DNA of 8,246 nt, from the NCBI GenBank assembly GCA_016931365.1, contig JAFGEY010000314.1:1-8246 (forward strand), written 5' to 3'. The notes beneath the pieces were generated by a model. It saw nothing but the letters and a program-made list of their open reading frames with translations, was not told the DNA's origin and made no database searches. Of the stretch, positions 1-5,544 are shown in pieces. The position numbers and the translations under genes were made by a program. Source of the stretch: Anaerolineae bacterium (GTDB taxonomy: Bacteria; Chloroflexota; Anaerolineae; JAFGEY01). How positions within the stretch are numbered: position 1 is the stretch's first letter; each line of letters opens with the position of its first letter.

Positions 1-293
1 AACCCGGCGCGGGCATGCGCACCTCGCCCCAGGACATGGAGTTTCATTACGACGAAAGCCTGCTGCCCGACGCCTACGAGCGGCTGCTGCTCGACGCGCT
101 GCAAGGCGACGCTTCGCTCTTTAGCCGCAGCGACGAGATCGAGCACGCATGGCGGCTGATCGACGCGCTGGCCGGCATCGAACAGACGCCGGTGACGTAC
201 GAGCCGGGCACAGCGGGGCCGCGCGAAGCGGCAGAACTGCTGGAGCAGCTCGATCACCGCTGGCTGTCGGGGTGCTGCCGCCAATTATGCTAA
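1..293 (+). CDS. zwf: Glucose-6-phosphate dehydrogenase, C-terminal end (5' part outside window)
   Basis: Glucose-6-phosphate dehydrogenase oxidises glucose 6-phosphate to 6-phosphogluconolactone with NADP+ (or NAD+), the first step of the oxidative pentose phosphate pathway, in the cytoplasm. Only about the last 96 residues are present, in the frame starting at base 3. They carry the family's C-terminal signature: PGAGMR, then DMEFHYDESLLPDAYERLLLDALQ, then GDASLFSRSDEIEHAW, then a YEPGTAGPREA segment before the TAA stop at 291-293. The whole protein is normally about 480-510 residues, so some four fifths lie left of the window. The tail SGCCRQLC is not a conserved part of the family. The gene converges on the kinase gene, whose stop is 47 bp away. 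The family assignment is strong. Nothing can be said about its cofactor preference or regulation. Confidence 0.93.
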   Translation, partial: PGAGMRTSPQDMEFHYDESLLPDAYERLLLDALQGDASLFSRSDEIEHAWRLIDALAGIEQTPVTYEPGTAGPREAAELLEQLDHRWLSGCCRQLC

Positions 294-308
294 AATCGAC
301 GACTGACG

Positions 309-349
309 GCTGACCACAACCGGCGGTCAGCGAATGGTTGTCAGTGGTC
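309..349. terminator. Possible bidirectional terminator hairpin between convergent genes
   Basis: The 47-bp gap between zwf (+) and the kinase gene (-) contains a perfect 7-bp inverted repeat, GCTGACC at 309-315 and GGTCAGC at 325-331, with a 9-nt loop. A competing pairing joins GACCACAACC (312-321) to GGTTGT and GTGGTC (336-349) around a two-base bulge. There is no clear T-run on either strand, so it is not a classical intrinsic terminator. Position and structure still suggest it ends or stabilises one or both convergent transcripts. Confidence 0.4.
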
Positions 350-859
350 GAGGTAAACCAGCGCCTCGGCCACGCACAGCGCCAGGTCACGCCCCGTGTC
401 GAGCACCAATTTTTCGCCTTTGATCGGCTCAAACTGCGCCTTGACCTTGAGATAGAGATCATAGGTGCGGTTTCGGGCCACATGCCGCCCCTCGGCCACG
501 TCGCGCGCAAGGCGCTCCCGCACCACATCATCCGCGCACACGCACTCGATCAACCGGATCGCCACCCCCCGCTCCCGCGCGAACGCGCGCACCCGCTCTA
601 CCTGATAGCGTCGCCCAAAGGTACGCCCGTCGAGGATGACGTGACGCTCGCGGTCCCGATCGAACAGATACGCCGCCGCCTGGAGCATCACTTCCATACA
701 AAAATCATCCTGCTCTGTCGAATACTCGATCACATCAGGCCCGAACAGCGCCGCGCGAATCCGATCTTTGTCGAGAATCACGGCGGGCAGTCGAGCGGCC
801 AACTCGCGCGCGAGGGCGCTTTTACCTGTGCCGGGCAGCCCGGCCAGCACGATCAGCAT
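341..859 (-). CDS. Small P-loop kinase, AAA_33/zeta-toxin-like family
   Basis: This is a predicted cytoplasmic ATP-dependent kinase of 172 residues. The fold resembles adenylylsulfate kinase, zeta toxin and COG0645/COG4639 'predicted kinases', and the phosphate acceptor is unknown. Visible motifs are a Walker A GLPGTGKS at residues 7-14, a substrate/strand-2 motif LDKDRIRAALFG at 29-40, a Walker B-like strand VILDGRTF at 74-81, and a basic lid RERLARD near 114-120. A longer frame exists from a TTG at 874, but the ATG at 859 has AAGGAG six bases upstream, and that SD lies inside the longer frame, so the ATG is preferred. No membrane segment or second domain is seen. The gene lies 125 bp downstream of the NACHT-HEAT gene on the same strand, with a strong hairpin just before its SD. 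It could be transcribed by read-through, or from its own unseen promoter. No antitoxin-like partner is visible, so a toxin role is not supported. Confidence 0.85.
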   Translation of the reverse strand: MLIVLAGLPGTGKSALARELAARLPAVILDKDRIRAALFGPDVIEYSTEQDDFCMEVMLQAAAYLFDRDRERHVILDGRTFGRRYQVERVRAFARERGVAIRLIECVCADDVVRERLARDVAEGRHVARNRTYDLYLKVKAQFEPIKGEKLVLDTGRDLALCVAEALVYLDH

Positions 860-865
860 GGATTG

Positions 866-871
866 CTCCTT
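866..871 (-). promoter_or_regulatory. Ribosome binding site that sets the kinase start
   Basis: On the minus strand AAGGAG is followed by CAATCC and ATG (859), a six-base spacing. This near-consensus Shine-Dalgarno sequence favours the ATG start over the TTG at 874. Confidence 0.75.
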
Positions 872-879
872 CAACGCAC

Positions 880-916
880 AAAAAGAAACCAGGTTTTTGA
901 TAAAAACCTGGTTTCT
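880..916 (-). terminator. Perfect 15-bp hairpin with T-run (intrinsic-terminator-like)
   Basis: AGAAACCAGGTTTTT (884-898) and AAAAACCTGGTTTCT (902-916) form a perfect 15-bp stem with a 3-base loop. On the minus strand the stem runs into TTTTT (884-880), as in a rho-independent terminator for the NACHT-HEAT gene. It ends only about 9 bases before the kinase SD, leaving no room for a promoter after it. It may therefore be a partial terminator or attenuator, a processing or stability hairpin, or a dispersed genomic repeat. Similar GAAACCAGG/CCTGGTTTC palindromes are, from memory, frequent in Anaerolineae-type genomes. Confidence 0.6.
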
Positions 917-925
917 CCTGTCTGC

Positions 926-961
926 AGGGCGCGACAGTGTCTCCGTGACGTATCGCGCCCT
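926..961. repeat. GC-rich inverted repeat downstream of the NACHT-HEAT gene
   Basis: AGGGCGCGA (926-934) and TCGCGCCCT (953-961) are perfect 9-bp arms. The 18-bp interior can add a short GTC/GAC stem around a 5-base loop, giving an imperfect stem-loop of about 36 nt. It begins 24 bp past the NACHT-HEAT stop on that gene's downstream side and is followed by the A/T-rich hairpin. It could act as a 3'-end stabiliser or terminator, or be part of a REP-like repeat. Confidence 0.55.
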
Positions 962-984
962 TGAAAATCACAAACGATAAAAAC

Positions 985-3888
985 CTAGACCATTGCCAGC
1001 GCGTTTAGCGCCCCGTAAGCGGCCTGGCGCACGTTTGGCTCGAGCGTTGCTTCGGCCAACACCTGCTGGAAACCCTGGATGACCTCTTCGTGTCCCACCG
1101 CACAGCACCCCAGCGCAATCGATGCAGTCTCACGCAGGTTATCGGCAATGTTGATGTCGGTCACCAGTTCCAACAGCGACTCGATGGCATCCCCGGCCAT
1201 CCCGTACTCGATCAGCACCATTGCCGCGTCGTGGCGAGCTTGAGCCATATAGGACTCTTGGGTGACAGCCTTGAGATAGGTCTCTGCCGGCTCTTCCTCG
1301 ACGTAGCGAAGCAGTGAGCGGCTGACCTCAGTACGGAACACATCGCTCGTTTCTTCTTTGTCATATAGGGCCGTGCGCAGCCCCTCGCAGATCGGCTCGG
1401 CCCACTGCTCAGACAGACGCCCCAGCGCCCAGGCCGCTTTCTGCCGCACGCGGCGATACTCGCGCTTGTTCTGGAGCACGGCGATCAGGTCCTGTACGTA
1501 ACCCTGTTCATCGGCGCCGAGAATGTGCAGCGATTCGATAGCCCGCTCGCGGATATCCTCGGTGGTGTTTTCCTCTTTGGCCCAGATGCGCAAGATGGCG
1601 ATCGCTGCCTCATCGAGCGCTTCGATGCCGGAATGCCCCATCTCGCCAACGATGCGGAAGGCATCGTGCCGCGTGGAGCGATAGATGCTCTTGTCGGCAA
1701 CCAGCCCAAGCACCAACTGCATCGACAGGGCCGGCTCACCAAGCGTCGAAAGGGCATTAGCAGCGGCCAAACGCACAAAGTCTTTGAAGGCTCGGTCGGT
1801 CGACTGGGCCACCTGCTTGCATGCCTCAACCACTTCGGGCGTGGCATAGCCCAGCCGCCGCAGGGCATCAAAGGCATCACGTTGATCGACGTAACGCATC
1901 TTGGTGTTCAGCGCAATCTCTTTGAGCACCGAAACCACGTCTGCTGCACGCCCGTATGCGCCTAGCGCTTCGGCCAACTCGATGCGAACACTGGCATCGA
2001 TCCTGTCATCGACGACGATCTCGATCAGCTGCTCGATCAACGGCTGATTGTCCGGGTTCTGATCAAGCATCGCTCGCAAAACGCGCGCCGCCGCGATCTG
2101 GATGGTAAAGGCGACCTTGTTCTCTTCAGACGCGCGCATCCAGAGTAAGAACTGTTCGAGCAGATCGGTTTGCTCACTCTGGATCATCAAACTGCCCAGC
2201 GTCTCGACAGCCACACCGCGCACATCGATCGGCAGCTCGTCGCCTTGAATCCACGCCAATAGTTGCGCCTGCATCGAAACGCGATATTCATCGGCAGGAC
2301 CGAGGGTGCGAAGCAGAGCGCCCAGCGAGAGCAGCGCAGCCTTGCGGGTCAACTCGGACGTTTCCTTGTTTTCGACCAACGCCTGCGCGGCCGCGACGGC
2401 CTCATTGGGCCGGGCAACACCCACTTTACCAAGCAATTGCGCAGCCGCCTGCTGCGTCCATGCATCCAGTCCGGTATCGCCAACCAGTGCCAGAGTCCGC
2501 TCGACCACAGCGGGCACGTTGCCGAGTTCAAAAAGCACGTTCAAGGCATCATGCCGGCCGGCGGCCTGAGCATCGCTCAGCCAGGCGACCAGCCCATCGA
2601 CCACACGACATTGCGCGGCTCGATCCAGCCCGGCGCCTCCGACCAGGGCTTGCGCGGCCAGTAACAAGTGACGGTGCAGGGTCGGCTCCAGCGCATCCGC
2701 GCCACCCGCATCGAGCAGACGTCCTATCAACTCAGCCCACGCCGCAGGCTTTTCAACGGACAGGGCGCGAAAAGCCTGCAAGATCGGCTCGCGCCAGGCA
2801 ATCTCCCACAGATGAGGCTCCAGCACGGCCCACGTCAATTCGACGCCGGCCGTCGCAGCGCGATCCACAATTGCCTGCGCAGTAAGGGCCTCTTGCAAAC
2901 GCCGGGAGGCGAACCCAAACCCGGCTTCAGTCTTGTCCAGCAGAGTGAGCTGTGGCACGCTGCCCTGGATCAAGGCTTCTGCGGCCTGATGCGCGCGGCG
3001 CTTGTTCAGTTTGAGCGCGCCATCCCGCTCGGCGGCCTCGGCCAGCCACGCGATCGCTTGTGCCTCGTCGACGACGCAGACCTTGTTCTCAAGCATTGCC
3101 AATGCCAGATGCTGCCAAAGCCGCTGGCGCTCAGTATAGTAAACCTCCTTGGCATCACGCCCTTCGACCGTCCAGGCATCCAGCGCATCGCGCCAGGCCT
3201 GAGCCGGGTCGGCGGCAACAGCCCCTTCCCACGGTGACAGAACGACGTGGGCAAACAGGTTCTGGTTCAATTGAGGCGCATAGACATTGGCACGAGAAGT
3301 AACGACAAAGCGGGCCAGCGGGTACTCTTGGGCCCACAATTCAAGCCGGTTTACCATTTTGCCGCGCGCTTTAGCATCGGCGATGGCATCCAGGGCGTCG
3401 AAACACACCATCATCTTGCCCGATCTGAGCGCATCGAGGAAAAAGCCAGGCGGCACATCCTGCTCAAACTCGCTCCGCGCCCGGTCGGCCAGGTATTCGG
3501 GCAACCCGCCTTCGATCATAGCCAGATCGGCCAGATCGACCAGCATCACGTCCGCGTCTGCATTCACGACGAGATCGAGCAGCGCCGTCGTCTTGCCCGC
3601 ACCGGCGCCGGCCAGGAGCACCATCCGCGGCGACGTGCGTGCCAACTGGCGAACCGGGCGCAGGGTGCCAAAGGGTGATTCGCTGGCCAGGCGCGCCAAT
3701 GCGATCTGCCCCAGGCGTTCCTTGATCCGCTCCTCGATGGCTCGTCCTCGGTCACGAACGAGCTCTTCTTGCAGGCGTTCCACCTCGCGAATGCCATAGC
3801 GCGGCCCCAGCCGCACCATCGGCACAGCAAAACTTTTGGGCAACAGACTTGAATATCGGGATTTGATTTGATCACTAAACGTACTCAT
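985..3888 (-). CDS. NACHT/STAND-type ATPase with C-terminal HEAT-repeat solenoid
   Basis: This 967-residue cytoplasmic protein is predicted to be an ATP-driven molecular switch, in which a NACHT-like domain is gated by a HEAT-repeat sensor. Residues 1-85 form a helical, charged region with no domain I recognise. The NTPase core has Walker A GAGAGKTT at 94-101, a leucine-rich LPEYLADRA segment near 129-137, Walker B MMVCFDALDA at 159-168 (D164 and D167 kept, usual acidic residue after them replaced by Ala) and sensor-like RFVVTSR at 193-199. FGFASRRLQEALTA (324-337) matches the NACHT winged-helix 'FxFxHxxxQEYxxA' motif with His replaced by Ser. From about 360 to the end, helical pairs of the LRxxAAxALGxLG type recur every 45-55 residues. 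No signal peptide or membrane span is seen. The ATG has AGGAG 11 bases upstream. The kinase gene follows downstream. Related bacterial NACHT proteins include anti-phage factors, but signalling or regulation is equally possible here. Confidence 0.85.
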   Translation of the reverse strand: MSTFSDQIKSRYSSLLPKSFAVPMVRLGPRYGIREVERLQEELVRDRGRAIEERIKERLGQIALARLASESPFGTLRPVRQLARTSPRMVLLAGAGAGKTTALLDLVVNADADVMLVDLADLAMIEGGLPEYLADRARSEFEQDVPPGFFLDALRSGKMMVCFDALDAIADAKARGKMVNRLELWAQEYPLARFVVTSRANVYAPQLNQNLFAHVVLSPWEGAVAADPAQAWRDALDAWTVEGRDAKEVYYTERQRLWQHLALAMLENKVCVVDEAQAIAWLAEAAERDGALKLNKRRAHQAAEALIQGSVPQLTLLDKTEAGFGFASRRLQEALTAQAIVDRAATAGVELTWAVLEPHLWEIAWREPILQAFRALSVEKPAAWAELIGRLLDAGGADALEPTLHRHLLLAAQALVGGAGLDRAAQCRVVDGLVAWLSDAQAAGRHDALNVLFELGNVPAVVERTLALVGDTGLDAWTQQAAAQLLGKVGVARPNEAVAAAQALVENKETSELTRKAALLSLGALLRTLGPADEYRVSMQAQLLAWIQGDELPIDVRGVAVETLGSLMIQSEQTDLLEQFLLWMRASEENKVAFTIQIAAARVLRAMLDQNPDNQPLIEQLIEIVVDDRIDASVRIELAEALGAYGRAADVVSVLKEIALNTKMRYVDQRDAFDALRRLGYATPEVVEACKQVAQSTDRAFKDFVRLAAANALSTLGEPALSMQLVLGLVADKSIYRSTRHDAFRIVGEMGHSGIEALDEAAIAILRIWAKEENTTEDIRERAIESLHILGADEQGYVQDLIAVLQNKREYRRVRQKAAWALGRLSEQWAEPICEGLRTALYDKEETSDVFRTEVSRSLLRYVEEEPAETYLKAVTQESYMAQARHDAAMVLIEYGMAGDAIESLLELVTDINIADNLRETASIALGCCAVGHEEVIQGFQQVLAEATLEPNVRQAAYGALNALAMV

Positions 3889-3919
3889 GGGGTTTCTCTC
3901 TCCTTTTTGTTTGAGAAAT

Positions 3920-3934
3920 TGGGCTGGTGGCCCA
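3920..3934 (-). other. Small GC hairpin in the NACHT-HEAT leader
   Basis: TGGGC and GCCCA flank a 5-base loop about 30 bp upstream of the NACHT-HEAT ATG, inside its presumed 5' UTR. The stem has only 5 bp, so it is a minor structure with no assigned role. Confidence 0.25.
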
Positions 3935-4008
3935 GATTGTTGAACAAGCTAACCCGGAAGAACGAGGGGCAGCAGGCAGTTCAATCGGTGAAAAGAACAA
4001 TTGTACTA

Positions 4009-4016
4009 ATAATATA
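4009..4016 (-). promoter_or_regulatory. Candidate -10 region of the NACHT-HEAT gene
   Basis: On the minus strand the A/T-rich stretch reads TATATTAT, offering TATATT or TATTAT as a -10 box about 120 bp before the NACHT-HEAT ATG. The expected -35 position falls inside the TTAGA repeat array and does not resemble TTGACA. This leaves a long leader and would make the promoter activator-dependent, if it is real. Confidence 0.35.
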
Positions 4017-4019
4017 AGG

Positions 4020-4063
4020 TATGCATTAGATTCGCATTAGATTCGCATTAGAGTTTCGTTAGA
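4020..4063. promoter_or_regulatory. Operator-like array: four direct repeats at exact 11-bp period
   Basis: Four consecutive 11-bp units end in TTAGA at 4026-4030, 4037-4041, 4048-4052 and 4059-4063. The first three share GCATTAGA, and units 2 and 3 are identical (TTCGCATTAGA). An 11-bp period puts all units on one face of the helix. This is the typical spacing of sites for OmpR/PhoB-family response regulators, which bind head-to-tail direct repeats. The array sits just upstream of the TATAAT box of the GH4 gene, where it would take the place of the -35 element, and also upstream of the candidate NACHT-HEAT promoter. Confidence 0.6.
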
Positions 4064-4082
4064 GAGAACATTGTACTATAAT
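4054..4082 (+). promoter_or_regulatory. Promoter of the GH4 gene: consensus -10, weak -35
   Basis: TATAAT at 4077-4082 is a perfect sigma-70-type -10 box. At 17-bp spacing the -35 hexamer is TTTCGT (4054-4059), a poor match that overlaps the last TTAGA unit, suggesting activator dependence. A start near the A at 4088 would give a leader of about 120 nt before the GH4 ATG. Confidence 0.6.
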
Positions 4083-4087
4083 TCGGC

Positions 4088-4208
4088 ATGAGTAACTGCC
4101 CAGCCTGCACCGGTTGAGTGCGGCAAATGTGGCAGACTCGAAGAGTTTGACTCGGCGTTCGCTTATTTTCTGGCGAGTTTCCGAAATTGTCATTCCGATG
4201 GGAGGTAA
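4088..4208 (+). pseudogene. Possible tiny cysteine-rich ORF broken by a frameshift (speculative)
   Basis: An ATG at 4088, six bases after the TATAAT box and so possibly leaderless, encodes MSNCPACTG and then a TGA at 4115-4117. In the +1 frame the sequence continues as ECGKCGRLEEFD and on to ...RNCHSDGR, ending at the TAA at 4206-4208, which overlaps the GH4 Shine-Dalgarno. Joined by one frameshift near 4112-4116, this would be a protein of about 40 residues with CPAC and CGKC pairs, like a small zinc-binding knuckle. The +1 frame has no start codon of its own between its upstream stop (4089-4091) and the CGKC pair. A decayed gene, a sequencing error, a translated leader peptide, or pure chance are all possible, and chance cannot be excluded. 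Confidence 0.2.
4201..4206 (+). promoter_or_regulatory. Ribosome binding site that sets the GH4 start
   Basis: GGAGGT lies four bases before the ATG at 4211. The frame is open further upstream to a TTG at 4187, but this SD would then be inside the gene, and the Rossmann strand begins right after the ATG, so 4211 is preferred. Confidence 0.8.
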
Positions 4209-4210
4209 CC

Positions 4211-5530
4211 ATGTCCAAGATCACGATTATTGGCGGTGGGAGCAGCACCTTTGTCCCGCAGTTGATGCGCCTCTTTCTCACCTCGACCGTGCTCAAGGGC
4301 AGCACGATCACACTGATGGATATCGACGCGCAACGATTGGAAGTGATGGATCGCCTATGCCGCATCCTCGTCGACCGCGAAGAGGCCGACTTGACCATCG
4401 AGAGCACGACCAATCAAAAAGAATCGCTGATCGACACAGATTTCGTCATCGCTGCTATTTCAGTCGGTGGGATGGATGCCTGGGAAAAGGACATCGAGAT
4501 CCCGGCCCAATATGGCGTCCACATGGCCATCGGCGACTCGATCGGGCCGGGCGGGATCATGCGCGCGCTGCGGCACATCCCTGTATTAGCCGGTGTGGCC
4601 GACGACCTGGCCGATGTCGCACCCAAGGCCTGGCTGTTCAACTATTCCAATCCCGTCTCGTCGATTACCACCGCGCTCAAAACGCATCGCCCGGATATCC
4701 GGTCAGTCGGGCTCTGCTCCTGCCCGTCGATCACCCGCAACCCGCGCTACCTGGCTGAATGGGCAGGCGTCGATCCACAAGCATTGATCTTGCCCGCCCC
4801 GGCAGCGGGGATCAATCACTGCGCCTTTATGCTCGACGTACGCCTGGCCGACGGTTCAAGCGCGTTTGGGCGCATTGCTGAACGCACCGAGTCACCCTTG
4901 CAGCGCTGGATGCTGCAAACCTACGGCGTCTTGCCCTACTGCTGGAGCCACGTCACCGAGTTCTTTCCGATGTTCAGCCATCTCAAAGAACCATACCAGG
5001 GCAAACTGCAAGGGCTGGAAATGAGCTATGGCCTGCACGTACACGACATGGCCCGCGAGCGCGCGCGAATCCAACATTGGGCAGACCTGGCTGATCAATG
5101 GAGCAGTGGAGAGGTGGAGGGGGTCTCGCTGAACGTGCTGCCGGCCGCCGAGGCGATCGAAGTGGTCGAGATCATCGAGGCTCTGCTGACCAACCGGAAA
5201 ACCCTGTTCGGGCTGAACGTGCTCAACCAGGGCGCGATTCCCAACCTGCCCGACCGGGCGGTGGTCGAAGTGACCACCCTGGTCGACGGCTATGGCGCGC
5301 GGCCGGTACACGTCGGCCCGCTGCCGGAGCCGATCGCGGCAACGCTGCGCAACCATATTGTGGCCCAGCAACTCACCGCACAGGCGGCACTGAGCGGGGA
5401 TCGGAAAATCGCGCTCCGGGCCTTTGTCCAAGACCCACAAACACAGGCCCGGCTTGAACTAGAAGAAATCGAGCATATGATGGCCGAACTATTTGAGGCC
5501 CATCGCGCCTATCTGCCACAATTTGCCTGA
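4211..5530 (+). CDS. Glycoside hydrolase family 4 enzyme (6-phospho-glycosidase / alpha-glycosidase type)
   Basis: GH4 enzymes cleave alpha- or beta-glycosides, often 6-phosphorylated, by an NAD+- and divalent-metal-dependent oxidation-elimination mechanism in the cytoplasm. The 439-residue protein has the normal family length. It shows the N-terminal Rossmann motif KITIIGGGSSTF (3-14), DID at 37-39, IGDSIGPGGIMRALRHIPV at 107-125, NYSNPV at 144-149, GLCSCP at 167-172 and GINHC at 200-204. C169 and H203 match the family's metal ligands. The four-residue motif at C169 is CSCP. Alpha-galactosidases usually have CHSV, alpha-glucosidases CHEV and phospho-glycosidases CNxP. The Pro and the missing His bring it nearer the phospho-glycosidase type, but the substrate is uncertain. 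The gene is divergent from the NACHT-HEAT gene and stops 14 bp before the convergent oxidoreductase gene. No sugar transporter lies beside it in the window. The upstream repeats suggest response-regulator control. Confidence 0.88.
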   Translation: MSKITIIGGGSSTFVPQLMRLFLTSTVLKGSTITLMDIDAQRLEVMDRLCRILVDREEADLTIESTTNQKESLIDTDFVIAAISVGGMDAWEKDIEIPAQYGVHMAIGDSIGPGGIMRALRHIPVLAGVADDLADVAPKAWLFNYSNPVSSITTALKTHRPDIRSVGLCSCPSITRNPRYLAEWAGVDPQALILPAPAAGINHCAFMLDVRLADGSSAFGRIAERTESPLQRWMLQTYGVLPYCWSHVTEFFPMFSHLKEPYQGKLQGLEMSYGLHVHDMARERARIQHWADLADQWSSGEVEGVSLNVLPAAEAIEVVEIIEALLTNRKTLFGLNVLNQGAIPNLPDRAVVEVTTLVDGYGARPVHVGPLPEPIAATLRNHIVAQQLTAQAALSGDRKIALRAFVQDPQTQARLELEEIEHMMAELFEAHRAYLPQFA

Positions 5531-5544
5531 ATGAAAACGGTTGA

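Larger units (their letters stand above)
3995..4082. repeat. Imperfect duplication of a promoter-like element flanking the 11-bp repeats
   Basis: GAACAATTGTACTAATAAT (3995-4013) recurs as GAACATTGTACTATAAT (4066-4082), differing by two single-base deletions. The copies start 71 bp apart and bracket the TTAGA repeat array. The right copy ends in the perfect TATAAT of the GH4-directed promoter. The left copy ends in AATAAT and could be a second, weaker plus-strand promoter, or overlap the minus-strand promoter of the NACHT-HEAT gene. Confidence 0.6.

Noticed and set aside
341..859. Zeta-type toxin of a toxin-antitoxin pair
   Set aside because: The fold is similar, but there is no small antitoxin gene next to it and the motifs fit general predicted kinases equally well.
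880..961. Insertion sequence ends or an attachment site
   Set aside because: The inverted repeats are self-contained hairpins with no transposase or integrase gene and no target-site duplication.
338..964. 208-codon plus-strand frame covering the kinase gene
   Set aside because: Antisense shadow of a P-loop kinase with clear Walker A and SD; the frame shows no recognisable domain.
2263..3799. Several plus-strand frames of 80-190 codons opposite the NACHT-HEAT gene
   Set aside because: They overlap each other and a well-supported minus-strand gene, and are low-complexity and rich in Arg, Ala and Pro.
4020..4063. Short CRISPR-like array
   Set aside because: The units are 11 bp and directly adjacent without spacers; no cas genes are nearby.
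4048..4413. 121-codon minus-strand frame across the control region and GH4 start
   Set aside because: It overlaps the promoter repeats and the N-terminal Rossmann region of GH4 and has no recognisable domain.
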